In this document: one piece after another, positions 23,892 to 34,099 of the stretch
Position numbering within the stretch: position 1 is the first letter of the stretch
Layout: each line of letters opens with the position of its first letter
NCBI GenBank assembly: GCA_033296885.1
Contig: MU863885.1
Span: 186,001 to 250,000, forward strand
DNA length: 64,000 bases
Direction of reading: 5' to 3'
DNA from: Triangularia verruculosa
Lineage: Eukaryota; Ascomycota; Sordariomycetes; Sordariales; Podosporaceae
Translations under genes and position numbers: made by a program
The notes under the pieces: model-generated
Database searches by the model: none
Seen by the model: only the letters and a program-made list of their open reading frames with translations
Told to the model about the DNA's origin: nothing

Positions 23892-26800
23892 GGGTTTACA
23901 ATCTATCCACGAACAACCACCACTCGAACATCAACGGTCTGCATGCTTAGTTACCGCTATCACCATGGGTCTCTAGGCCTTGTCGATGTCTTTTCCCCCC
24001 AAGGGTCTCGACAGGCCAAACGCAATCACATTTAGGGCATACGAGGCTGCAAAAACGGAGCAAGCTTCGGTGTCTCCGCATTGGTTTCCGACAACAGCGA
24101 ATTTCACGCGCTGTGAGCTGCACGCCATCGTGCTTCGTGCATGATGTACCACAGCCATTCTTGACATAGCCATTTCAACCGTCTCGACCGCAACGACCTC
24201 GCCCTGATTGGTCTGCCAGCATTATTTTATCCCCAGCTGCCTCAAAACTACAGCATGCTGTGTATCATTGCGCCTTTTTCTGGCACCACCACCTTCAGTT
24301 CTTCAGTCGCATACCACGACAGGAACTGTCTTGCCATTCTGGCACCCGAGAGCCGGCTCGTTGGGAGACAATCCACACCCTCTTCCATCTTTTGCACTTT
24401 CAGTTTTTTCTTTTTATCTTCCGGCCTTTCGGTATCCGACGGTCCACCACTCCGGGAAGAATTTCAGAAAGTTTTATTATCAGCACATTGTAATACCACC
24501 AACCAACTTTTCGACTACTTATCGACTTTTAATCAACGGGTCTTCGGCTTGTCCCAGCTGCCCACTACTATCGCGACGACTTGCAAGATTTAACACAATG
24601 TAACGAAATGAATTTCCCTATCGCTCACAACAGCAACAACTCTGGGATTATTAGAAGGATTTTTCTCTCTTTTGCACACAACCACTGTACCACCACAATT
24701 ACGACGAATCAAGGGAGCATTTTTTTGGGACACGGCGCACATGAGTTTTTATCAATTGGTCGCCGATACCCCCACAATGGAAAGGAGGAAAGGGAATGAG
24801 AGAAGGCGGGGAGAGACATGATGATGGGAGACGGATTTCATCAGGCAGTCGTTTTTTTTGGGAGTTTTAGTTTTTTTCCCTTTCTGTTTTCGCTGAATGC
24901 AAGTGGCAGATGGAATCGGGTGATGATGAGAATAGCTCCTCAAACACAATCAAGGAAATGCACTATCATTACCAAACCCCATAAACAAGATCCTCTATTA
25001 TGCATTTGTGCCCAATGTTCATAGTGTGTATGAATCGTACAACAACAACAACACGTAGACAAGGTTTTTATTCTCTCATTTTCGCTGTTATTACCCTTCC
25101 TCCCGCCAAGCAATTGCGCTAACGTTGTTTTACTCCATGGCACCATTCATGCCGGTCCGAAGCGCGCAAATGCAGCAAGAACAGAAAATGGCAATCCGCA
25201 ATTCATCAAAGAGCAACCCCATCCCGATTTTCATCGGCCCATGACATGCATTTCTAAATCAACCCTCATCTTGGTTCTATGCGGTGTAGAGTACCAGTGT
25301 ACAGCGCAGCCGGCGCGTGGGGGTCTCAGTTGAGAGTCGTAATTGCTACGTCTTGGTTCGTCCACCCCTCACCCTCACCCCTTCCGATTTGATTTGGTGG
25401 TTTTGTTTTTGGTACGTCCGGCCGTCCTTGTGTTTGAGTCTCAGTTTGTGTGTAGTACTACTACACTACTACCCATGGCCGGCCAAGGTGAGATGTGGAG
25501 TTGGGTGTGATTCTTCTTTTCTCTCTCTTCTCTTGTGAGAGCACAAAAAAAAAGGACTCCTTCCTCCTTCTCCAAATCCCCGCTGTCGTTGCAACGTATG
25601 GCGCGCATTTGGCGGCAACCCCAGAATGGGACCACACACACACACACAACACGGCATTTTCCATTTCCAAGAACAGAAAGCGGGTATCGAATATCTTTGG
25701 TGGGGGAGGCGGGAAGGCCACTTCGGGTTCGCATGCCTGAAGCTAACTTGACTGTGTTAGTGAATTGGTAGCGGAGGGGGGTGTCAGACAGACACAGAGG
25801 AGCAAGGGCATGTCCTCACACGACTCGCGACAATGCTACGAGCCAAGAGCCCAGAGGAGGAAGGACAGCCACCGAGAATACCCAACCCACAATCCGGTAT
25901 TCGCAAGACCAGACTGTTTTTGAACAGAAAGCGGAGCTATACGTGTCTAGGCGGGGGGTGGCTGGGTGGTGGATGACCAAGATCAAACGGTTTGAGGGCT
26001 TTCAATCTGCCTTGGACGATGGTGCTTGAGCCAGAGCGCGGCAAGAGCATGGGCCACTCCGGGTTTGATGATATGATTCAGCAGGGGAACTATTCTTCCA
26101 CGGCTCCCTCAGCAAGACAGTCGGGCTGAGGACGGATATCATCGTGTTCGCGAGGGGTGGTTCTTTGATAGGTATCTAGATAGCTATCTAGACATTGCCA
26201 GTGCGTCGATACCAAGATTTGCGATGGGTCTCTCAAGCACATTGTCGAGAGCGGGCTTCTCTTGACCTTTCCTCTTCCAACAAAACTCACCACGGGGATG
26301 CGACCTTCAGGCAGGCGAGATCGGACATTGTACATCGGTGATATCGGCCGATCGGGCGGCATTTGACTGTCGACAGTCTCTCTGAGCTGCTTGCCCTTCC
26401 TCTCTGATGAGAACGAAACATAAAAGAGGCTGTGTGTGATGTTTGCCATTTCCCGGCATTTTTCGGTGCGGATTGTCTTGATCGGGTATAATTCCTGGCC
26501 TGAATTGTGATTTCCAGAGCAAGGGGGCACGACGACATCATCCCACGCATCGTACTTTACTTTGACTCTCGAACGAGGACGAAAAGTGGCCCGATTCATG
26601 AAGTTTGTTAAGGAGCCTTGACCCGCATGGCGCGAAATTATTTCATGCAGTAGCATCGTCCACCAACCCACGCATCCGACGGCCAAGGCCCGCCATTGGT
26701 GCACCGTAGGATCATCATGATGAGGGTTTTTGGCTCGTGAATGGGGCATTATTGGACTCGAGTCGCGGATAGATTCGGGGGCAACGTGGCCCGCAACGGG

Positions 26801-27730
26801 AACGGAGTTCGGGGTTGAACATGCTCATCGTCCTCCACGGTTGTTTTGCGCTTGCGGAGAGGTTGATGATACCAAGGAGGGCCCAAGACCCCCAAGATTG
26901 ACCATCTTCTTGGGTGGTTTGTGCTCACGAGATTGAGACTTGTCTAGATGAGGCATGACCAGATGATAGTGAGCTGAACGAAAATGGAAATGGACATGGT
27001 CGCAAATGGAACGCCCCTTTTTTACCCCTATTGGGAAAGGAGGCGCTTCTTTCTTTGGTGGTTTGCTTTCTTGTCCGTCGGAACTTTTGGGCTCGGCGGT
27101 GATCCGTGCTCAGTGCCCAGAGCGTGGTGATGTTGCCGAGGCGCAGCAAAGCGACAAGCAGAAAAGAAAAGAGGCTAGACCGGGGGTTGAAGTGGTTGAC
27201 AAGAAGGGAGATACGTCATTGACAGCTTCTGGCAGCTGTGATTGATGCGATCTCGGGCACATGAAACTCGGTTTCTCCCGGCCGGGGAGGCTTGAGGTAT
27301 TTTGTTTACGGAGTCCAGTTTGATGTTGATCACGCGCATCGCTTCAGATTGACAAGAGTGACAGGACGAGATCGGAGAGAAAGTGTGGGATGCTGAAACG
27401 AGTGAAATTGGGGTTCATGCCGATGATCTCTCCCGGTGGTGCTGGTGGAGTCGGGTGCGCAGCGGCAGCAGCGGGAACGAAATCTTTCCCCACATTTGAA
27501 TTTCGATTTCCGAAACCGAAGGCTGGTGTTCTGGAAAATTTCCAGATTTATCAAGATCTTATCGATAACCCAAAATGTCAGGACCCCTACTGATGGAGGG
27601 GCAATGGGGTCCTCTATCGCCACGTGAGGACGTGCACTCTCTTTACACGCTCGAAGCTGCCAGACATTGAGGTGCGCGACGGAAAATATCACGAAGCCAT
27701 TGGCCATATATACTTTCCAAGTTGACGATT
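23892..27730. other. Long gene-poor stretch, distal part
   Basis: About 3.8 kb without an assignable coding region. From 23.9 to 24.6 kb it is pyrimidine rich on the plus strand and could be the 3' UTR of a transcript from the 38-codon ORF. The largest ORF (219 codons, minus strand, 26090-26749) shows no motif. The last few hundred bases should hold the SAM37 promoter. Confidence 0.5.
25633..25648 (+). repeat. (CA)8 microsatellite
   Basis: Eight perfect CA units in noncoding DNA. Confidence 0.9.
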
Positions 27731-29027
27731 ATGACTCTGCAGCTTTACGTCTGGGGCCCAGCCTTTGGGCTGCCATCCATTGACGCAGAGTGTATTGCCG
27801 CCATTGCCTACCTCGCTCAGACCACAAGCAAAGCCGACTATCAGCTCATACAATCCAGTCCGTCAGCTGTACCAACCCGTACGCAGTCTCGCTTAACCCT
27901 TCTGTTGAGAGCCTCGTCGACTAACCCTGACAAACCAAACAGATCACCTCCCAGCCCTCCACGACCCATCCACCCGGACCTGGATCTCAGGCTACACCTC
28001 CATCGTTCGGCACCTCCAATCGCACCCCCCACCCTCCTTCCACGATGCGACCTTCCCACCGCCAACGCCTACTATCCAAGCCGACAGCAAAGCCTACATT
28101 ACGTTCCTATCCACCAACGCGACTCCCCTCATAGCCCTCTACCTCTACGTTTCTTCTGCCAATTGGGCAGCTAGCACCCGCCCAGCCTACAGCAAGATCC
28201 TCCCCATACCCTTACCGTGGATAGAACCGGCTCAACTCCGTCAGACAATGTCCGCCAGGGCCGAACACCTGGGTATGTCATCGCTTGACACCGATGTCGA
28301 GACGGAAAAGGAGGAGCAGGAAGCTGCCGCTGCTAGGAGGGCGGGATGGATCTCTATTCCGGCTAGTTTGACGACGGGGCCGAAGAATGTTGGAGAGGTT
28401 ATGGCGCCAGAGGAGAAGAGGAGGATAAGGCTGGACAGCCTGGCGAGTGAAGTTTTGGACGTGATCGGGGAGGTCGAGTGGGCAACATTGACGCTTGGAG
28501 CGAGATGTGCAGTGTTGGGGTGGGTTAGTTTAATGGTTGTGGATGAAGGGGTGCCGAAGAGATGGTTGGCCGAGGTGACGAGGCAGAGATATTCAAGTCT
28601 CGTTGAGTTCGTGCAGGACTTTTCAAGTGATGCTTTCGGGCCCAGTCCAAGTGGATGGGAAAGCTTACCTTGGGTAAAGGATGAGCCGAACACACACGGG
28701 TTTGGTCTCGGGCTTCAGCAGAGACTTGCACATGGGGTTATGTACGAAATTCCATGGGTTGGGGAGGCATGGAGAAGGTGGTGGGCCGGGAGGAGAAGAA
28801 GAGAAGTGCTGGAATACAAGGGCATTAAGCAAGCGCCCAGTTGGGACGGTGTCATATTCACGGGACTTGGGATAACAGCACTGACGATAGGAGCTGCTAT
28901 CTGGTATTGGCGAACCTTGCCACGATTTGGAGCTCCTGTTCAGAGATGGGAAAACCCTGTGTTTGCTTTGGGCGGTCTGGGCGCAGTTGGGGCCTTTTTA
29001 TCCTCTAACGTCTTTGATGAGTTATGA
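27731..29027 (+). CDS. sam37: Mitochondrial SAM complex subunit SAM37/TOM37 (metaxin-like)
   Basis: SAM37 works with SAM50 and SAM35 in the outer mitochondrial membrane to insert beta-barrel proteins. Exons 27731-27878 and 27943-29027 give 410 residues; the 64-nt intron (GTACGC..CAG) falls in codon 50 and splicing restores SAVPTHHLPALHDPST. The N-terminal Tom37 signature is LYVWGPAFGLPSIDAEC (residues 4-20), followed by WISGYTSIVRHL. A GST-like C-terminal part follows (WATLTLGARCAVLGWVSL). Two hydrophobic segments near the C-terminus, from about VIFTGLGITALTIGAAIWYW and from FALGGLGAVGAFL, are the likely outer-membrane anchor. Length is usual for fungi. The ATG at 27731 starts directly at the conserved domain. 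Confidence 0.92.
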
Positions 29028-29562
29028 AAAAGGGCATATCTTGGCGTTCGTGGTGGTTTTGGGTTGAACAAGGTCTATGGCACGATTCCCCTCTAAAGTA
29101 AATAGAAGGACAGATGGAAAGAATTGTGATGTTGCTGCCTCAGCTGGGCTGTATCTGCATCTGATTCCTCAAGATGATACTGATAGAGTTTTGCAGGGTT
29201 AGACTGTCAAGTGGTTAACTTGCCACCAAAGTCGGTGCTGGAACTACACTCTTATTTGCTTAGTCTCTGAGAAGCTTGATATATCGCTCTACCAGCGTCT
29301 ACAGCCGGTTCTGGTCCTTCATATTCTTTGGACATCTCGCCCGTTCCCACTCCTCGTTGATATGGTCCTGGCATATCTTCTGAAGTTTGCTGGCTCGTTC
29401 CTGACATTCCAACCCCTTTAAGCTCTACTTAGTGGTAACTGCCCTCATAAACCCACACGAGAGACTTAACGGTCAAACCTATAAAAATAAAATTGAAGCT
29501 AGGGATCATGCAGGCGAGCATAGATGACCCACCTACCATCAAAATGGAGCCATGATGGAGCC
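29028..29562. other. Intergenic region between SAM37 and 5S rRNA
   Basis: About 535 bp holding the 3' UTR of SAM37. It is AT-leaning near 29470-29500. No gene is seen. Confidence 0.5.
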
Positions 29563-29566
29563 AAAA
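29563..29566 (-). terminator. Pol III terminator of 5S rRNA
   Basis: AAAA on the plus strand reads TTTT directly after the 5S 3' end on the minus strand, the expected Pol III stop. Confidence 0.8.
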
Positions 29567-29685
29567 ACATACAACACCAGGGATTCCCCAGTGGTCACCC
29601 ACCTGAGTACTGATCTGGCGATTAGCTGTTTATCTAGGGGAGAGCGGACGGGATCCCGAGTTTTCAGCTATCTATGGTCGTATGT
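29567..29685 (-). rRNA. 5S ribosomal RNA gene, lone dispersed copy
   Basis: The minus strand gives a 119-nt RNA with the fungal 5S pattern. Helix I pairs ACATACGAC at the 5' end with GTTGTATGT at the 3' end (one G-U pair). Helix II pairs TAGCTG with CAGCTA. The conserved CCGTCCGCTC stretch lies at about nt 35-44 and the internal-promoter C-box region GGTGGGTGACCAC at about 83-95. All helices close, so it looks functional rather than a pseudogene. Compared with the Neurospora alpha type, as I recall it, helix II differs on both strands, a compensatory change. It sits alone between protein genes, matching the dispersed 5S organisation of filamentous ascomycetes. Confidence 0.93.
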
Positions 29686-29753
29686 GCTTTGTGATGGTGA
29701 AAATTGGACTCAAAATGAGGGCATCATGAGATTGTGTTGCAAGAAAGTAGAGG

Positions 29754-29770
29754 TTAGGGTTAGGGTTGGG
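29754..29770 (+). repeat. Short interstitial telomere-like repeat (TTAGGG)2 TTGGG
   Basis: Two perfect TTAGGG units and a degenerate third lie about 70-85 bp upstream of the 5S rRNA 5' end (the 5S gene is on the minus strand). Telobox motifs of this kind in fungal promoters can bind Tbf1/Myb-type telomere proteins; binding here is inference. Confidence 0.85.
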
Positions 29771-30056
29771 AGAAGAAACTCAGGGTCAAAGCGACCTCAT
29801 GCTTCAGGGTACAATTGTCAACTGAACAACAAGCTTTCGATTTTCATCAATGTTAAAGGCAACCTTGCAAAACTCAGGCGCTATGGTGGTGTAGCTTAAT
29901 ATTCAGTTTTTGTCTGAGTTGAGCGCTGGTTTATTTCATCGCAGGCATGAACTTTTGTCGCTTTTTCGCATGAGTCGCCCTCACTCACCCACGATCTCAG
30001 TCGTCTCCATCAAACTCACATTATAGGTATCTCTTGACTCACCTGTCTCATTCAGA

Positions 30057-32015
30057 ATGGACTTCTCATCCTCCCAAATCCCACCCTCTTATCAACCACC
30101 CCTCAAAAGATCCGCCTCCCACGTCTCATCCGACGACGACCCACCACACCAAGACCAAGATGAACAAAGCGGCGACAGCATCATCAATACCAGCCAGCGA
30201 AAAGAGTGGGAGGATCTTTCGACCTCCTCCATCGCCTCCGTCGCATCAGAAGAGCTCCACGAGCGCAGACCCAACAGATGGAGAGGCAACCCCTCCACCT
30301 GGCGAACTTGGACAAAGAACGAGAGAAGAACCTGGGAGTCGATTGAGAACGTGCGGAAGGCCGACCTGAGCGTGCATTTGTACAATGCCTTTGCTCTGAA
30401 GAAGGGGGTCAGAAAAGGGCCAGAGGAGAGGTTTCTCGGTGGTGAAGGGCAGAACAGCGGGGGATGGAATGTGGGGAGTCGATGGGTCGCTTGGCCTTTG
30501 CCGGTGCACGAGGTCCCTGGGGATGACTTGCTGGATCTAGAGGCTGATGATGGAAATGGGGAGTTTACCTTCCGGAGAAGAGAGGGTAGGGAGAAATACC
30601 CGGGGAGAAACTTGGAGGAAGTGGTTTCAGCTACTGTGTTGAGGTTGGCGAAGGAGAGGTTCTATCGGAGGGTTCAGCGATGGAAGGATGAGAGCGGCGA
30701 GGAGAAGCGAGATGAGGCAGATGTGATGCAGTCGGTTGAACAGGGCGACGACCAAGATGCGGTAGGAGACGAGGAGGATGAAGATTCGGATATGGATGTG
30801 GGCCATGGTACTGCTGCCGAGGAGGAAGACACGAATGCGACTGGGGATGCCTTTGCAAAGGGGCCAAGGCGAACAAGGTTGTCAACAACGATGCACTCAG
30901 AGGCGACATTCACTCCCGTCATGTCTGCAGACGACGAGCGAAATTACGCGCTGATACGGCCTTCTGCGAAAAGAATCATGAGCCAGTTGGATAAGACCTT
31001 GATGGTATTGCACCATGCAAGAGCTGCCGCCGCGAGAGACATATACGGGTTTGACACAGATGAAGACGATGACTCCGAGGAGGAAGTAGAAAATGCGGAA
31101 ATACGCGATAGCAAGATGGATGTTGATGAAAGACCTGTGCGAAGAAAAGCACGCGGCCGATCAAGAACCAGGAGTCGATCGAGAGGTGGAAGTCGTCCAG
31201 CAAGATTCAGGCTCAGGTCAAGATCAAGGTCTAATTCAAGCGGCTCGTCAGGAAGCAGGGTATCTACAAAGGTCTCTCGAATTGGCCTGCAAAACTGGCG
31301 GGACGTTCTTGGTGCGGCCGCGCTTGCTGGCTTCTCGCCAGAAGTGATTGCCAGAGCAACACAGCGCTGTTCCAATCTGTTCAACGAGGAGATGGTGATG
31401 CACACGCTTCCTGAGCGAGCAGTCACATCGGAGAAGCCAACAGTACAAACCACGCGCTATCGACCGAACCCATTCCGGGTCCCGAGTCCTTTATCGGATG
31501 ACGACGACTGCGAATATAACGAGCAACTAGCAGCTCACCGTCGAAGTATTCGCCGCCAGTCAACTGCTGCATCTACACAAAAGTCCGTCAATGCTCCAGC
31601 ACCAGCAGCAAAGAGAGCCAGTACACCAGCTGCCCCATCCAGAGGCAGGTCCGCCACACCTGGTGCGTCTAGCACGGGTGGCGGAGGGCCCCATCTCTGC
31701 CCATTCATCGATTGCAACCGAGCTGTGGAAGGCTTTTCTAGAAGTGCGAATCTACAGAGACATATCAGGCTTATACACATGACGGAGCCAACAGCAGTGC
31801 AGTGTACAGACGCCGAGCAAGACACCGAGGACGAACTGACAGGAGCAATCCACACCGATGGGTTTTTGCAACCTATCAAGATCAGGAAGGGCTGGAGAGG
31901 TGATAATGCATCCAAACGGGAGCGGAAGGTCAGGAGGAAGAATCCCTCGGGCAGTCGTGATACTGATGGTGATGAGGATGGTGGCTGGGAATCTCGGTCG
32001 AGATCTGCAGAATGA
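30057..32015 (+). CDS. rrn9: RNA polymerase I initiation factor RRN9-like, with C2H2 zinc finger
   Basis: A single exon of 652 residues. The RRN9 signature lies around residues 85-180, including ADLSVHLYNAFALKKG near 100-115 and VAWPLPVHEVPGDDLLDLE. In budding yeast Rrn9 is part of the upstream activating factor that recruits Pol I to the rDNA promoter. Beyond the domain come acidic tracts, an Arg/Ser-rich segment (about 360-400, RSRTRSRSRGGSRP) and, at about 546-575, a C2H2 finger with the pattern C-x4-C-x12-H-x4-H (LCPFIDCNR...LQRHIRLIHM). The tail is basic. Upstream lie the 5S rRNA gene and its telobox, on the opposite strand. The role is inferred from the domain; the zinc finger is not part of yeast Rrn9 as I remember it. 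Confidence 0.85.
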   Translation: MDFSSSQIPPSYQPPLKRSASHVSSDDDPPHQDQDEQSGDSIINTSQRKEWEDLSTSSIASVASEELHERRPNRWRGNPSTWRTWTKNERRTWESIENVRKADLSVHLYNAFALKKGVRKGPEERFLGGEGQNSGGWNVGSRWVAWPLPVHEVPGDDLLDLEADDGNGEFTFRRREGREKYPGRNLEEVVSATVLRLAKERFYRRVQRWKDESGEEKRDEADVMQSVEQGDDQDAVGDEEDEDSDMDVGHGTAAEEEDTNATGDAFAKGPRRTRLSTTMHSEATFTPVMSADDERNYALIRPSAKRIMSQLDKTLMVLHHARAAAARDIYGFDTDEDDDSEEEVENAEIRDSKMDVDERPVRRKARGRSRTRSRSRGGSRPARFRLRSRSRSNSSGSSGSRVSTKVSRIGLQNWRDVLGAAALAGFSPEVIARATQRCSNLFNEEMVMHTLPERAVTSEKPTVQTTRYRPNPFRVPSPLSDDDDCEYNEQLAAHRRSIRRQSTAASTQKSVNAPAPAAKRASTPAAPSRGRSATPGASSTGGGGPHLCPFIDCNRAVEGFSRSANLQRHIRLIHMTEPTAVQCTDAEQDTEDELTGAIHTDGFLQPIKIRKGWRGDNASKRERKVRRKNPSGSRDTDGDEDGGWESRSRSAE

Positions 32016-32521
32016 CGATCCGGCGTTGTGCACTCCCACGGCGCTCCAGTTCCGGTTTTGCTCCCGACACCTCTTCAAAGAGTGCATTGTTTGATGACAG
32101 CTCAGAATCGATTATCAATATGGCGTTGTTGGTTCAGGGCACCAATCAGCTGGAATCCCAAATGGCATTATCGTGGCCCTAGGCCCCTGTCTGTTATTCC
32201 CGTCCCCTGGTCCCCCTCTGTGATACGTTCTTGGGAGTGCTATGGCGGATTGCGGCTGGCTGAAATCATGCCAAGACCAATGGAGGTATTTCCCAGTTCA
32301 AAGGATGGGAGTCCGCCACGGTGATGAATCTTGAGCTTGGAACTAGCATGCATGGGGTTTATGTGCAGGTGCGGACGCGTCATTCGGATCAGCATGGAGG
32401 TGACAATGTTGGTCCGAAGTCCTCACTTTCGTTGGTAATCAATTGAGCAACCTCCAAACCTGCTACTACACTCCATCTTTGGATTCTCGTCACACTTTTT
32501 TATTCTTCTTCGCTAGTCCCT
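32016..32521. other. Intergenic region RRN9 to DUF5672 gene
   Basis: About 500 bp between two same-strand genes, holding a 3' UTR and a promoter. No gene is seen. Confidence 0.5.
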
Positions 32522-33713
32522 ATGCCGTCGATTTTGTCCAGACCGAGCGGCAGACCCAGAGCAGAGCTTTTGCTCCTTGTTATGTTGACCTGTATGCTGC
32601 TGGTGACCTACTCGTCCTTGCAGTCAGCCCGATCAGAGGTTTGTTCACCTATCTTTTCCCAGTTTATTTGGTACCTTAAGACCCGTAATGGGCTGCTGAC
32701 AGAAATTTCCCTTGAAGGAGGAATCGGTTCTCGAGTCACTGACAAAGGTCAGTCAGCACCAATATAACAGCATCACATCAACCATCACAAGCATCATACA
32801 GGCGACAAGTACCACTCCCCTACCAGAACCGACGTCCATCCAGCTTGATGAAGACCCTTTGCTTCAATTCGACTCTAGCGTGCAGATCGATCCTGACGCT
32901 TCTCTCGACAAGACCGACAGCCCACCAGCAGAGCTTGATACCGTGGAGAACGAATTTTCCCATGACCCACTAGATCCAGCTCCGTCTTCGAACAAAATCT
33001 TTAAGGCAGTTCTCATCGAAACTTCACTCAACTCACCTTCCCTGATTCCTATTCTTCTCCACTTCTCCTCTATTCTGCCCGCTCACTGGTCCTTGGTGAT
33101 TTTCACATCTCCCAACAACTTTACCCTTCCCCATTCGGTAGCTTTCCGCAACCTTTTGTCAAGCAAACGCCTCGACATCCGCTTCCTACCAAAAGATGTT
33201 GCCTTCACCGACAGTGCTTCCGTCTCCAGCTTCCTCGCCTCTTCTCATGGCTGGCTCTGGAACGAACTAATCGGCGCTGAGAGGGTGCTCCTCTTCCAGT
33301 TGGACAGCATCATCTGCGCCAACTCTATCACTACAATCGACGACTTCGTTAAATGGGACTACATCGGCGCACCGATCGACAGGATATATGGTGAGGGCTA
33401 TAACGGAGGCTTGTCGCTCCGAAACCCAAGGTTGTTTCTGGAGGTTGTGCAGAACGGGAATTACACCCAGGGGTTTGAGGATCAGTGGTTTTACAAAGCG
33501 CTGAAGGAGAGGAGAGACGCAGGGGATTACAAAGTCAGATTACCAGGGGTGGAGGAGGCGAAGAGGTTTTCCGTCGAGACGGTTTGGGGGGATAAGCCAC
33601 TAGGATATCACCAGCCTCAAAGGTGGTGGAATGGCAAGGCGGGGAATAGGATGGGCGAGATCGAGGAGTATTGCCCAGAGGTGGGGATGCTGATTGGGAG
33701 GCGAGCAACATGA
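32522..33713 (+). CDS. DUF5672 family glycosyltransferase-like type II membrane protein
   Basis: Exons 32522-32638 and 32718-33713 (intron GTTTGT..GAAG, phase 0) give 370 residues. Exon 1 supplies a short basic N-terminus and one hydrophobic segment (ELLLLVMLTCMLLVTY, about residues 15-30), predicting a type II membrane protein of the secretory pathway. After a Ser/Thr/Asp-rich stem, the DUF5672 region begins near residue 130: KAVLIETSLNSPSLIPILLH, LLFQLDSIICANS, FVKWDYIGAPIDRIYGEGYNGGLSLR and EDQWFYKAL. Its QLDSIIC and WDYIGAP motifs resemble nucleotide-sugar and metal-binding parts of GT-A enzymes. No substrate is known to me. The intron has a non-standard donor, so the first exon is slightly less certain than the domain. 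Confidence 0.85.
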
Positions 33714-34099
33714 ACTGAATAGGATGGAGTTTTTTTTGTTTGCATAGAGGCATTTGGAATCAAAAAGAGAGGGGATGGCGAGTTTTGTCTCATGTCGGAC
33801 TGGCATACGATGCATCGTGGGTAACTTTGGCGTTCAGGGTTGGGCTACCCAGGGCTTGATATAGAAATTGTAATACAGAGGAGACAAGTAACAGAAAAAG
33901 TGAACGAAAGAAACTATCTCTCAATTGTCGTTGCAATGGTGTGTTGAAGTTGCATTTAAGTCGCAATATCATGTAATAAGGCAGCCAAGTTGCTGTCACA
34001 ACTGTTTGGCCGATTTGTACCGAGCGACCCGCTCCTAAAAAATCTCCAAACCACCATTTTCCGAACAGGCCGCCATGACGTGACGTGCGACGGGGAACA
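33714..34099. other. Intergenic region DUF5672 gene to IleRS
   Basis: About 385 bp between same-strand genes. No gene is seen. Confidence 0.5.

Noticed and set aside
26090..26749. 219-codon minus-strand ORF, the longest in the gene-poor stretch
   Set aside because: No domain, signal peptide, repeat or composition typical of a protein, and no supporting splice sites. The length is within chance for 15 kb of balanced composition read in six frames.
30034..30369. 111-codon ORF overlapping the start of RRN9
   Set aside because: It is a shadow frame of the RRN9 N-terminus, which is supported by the conserved domain.
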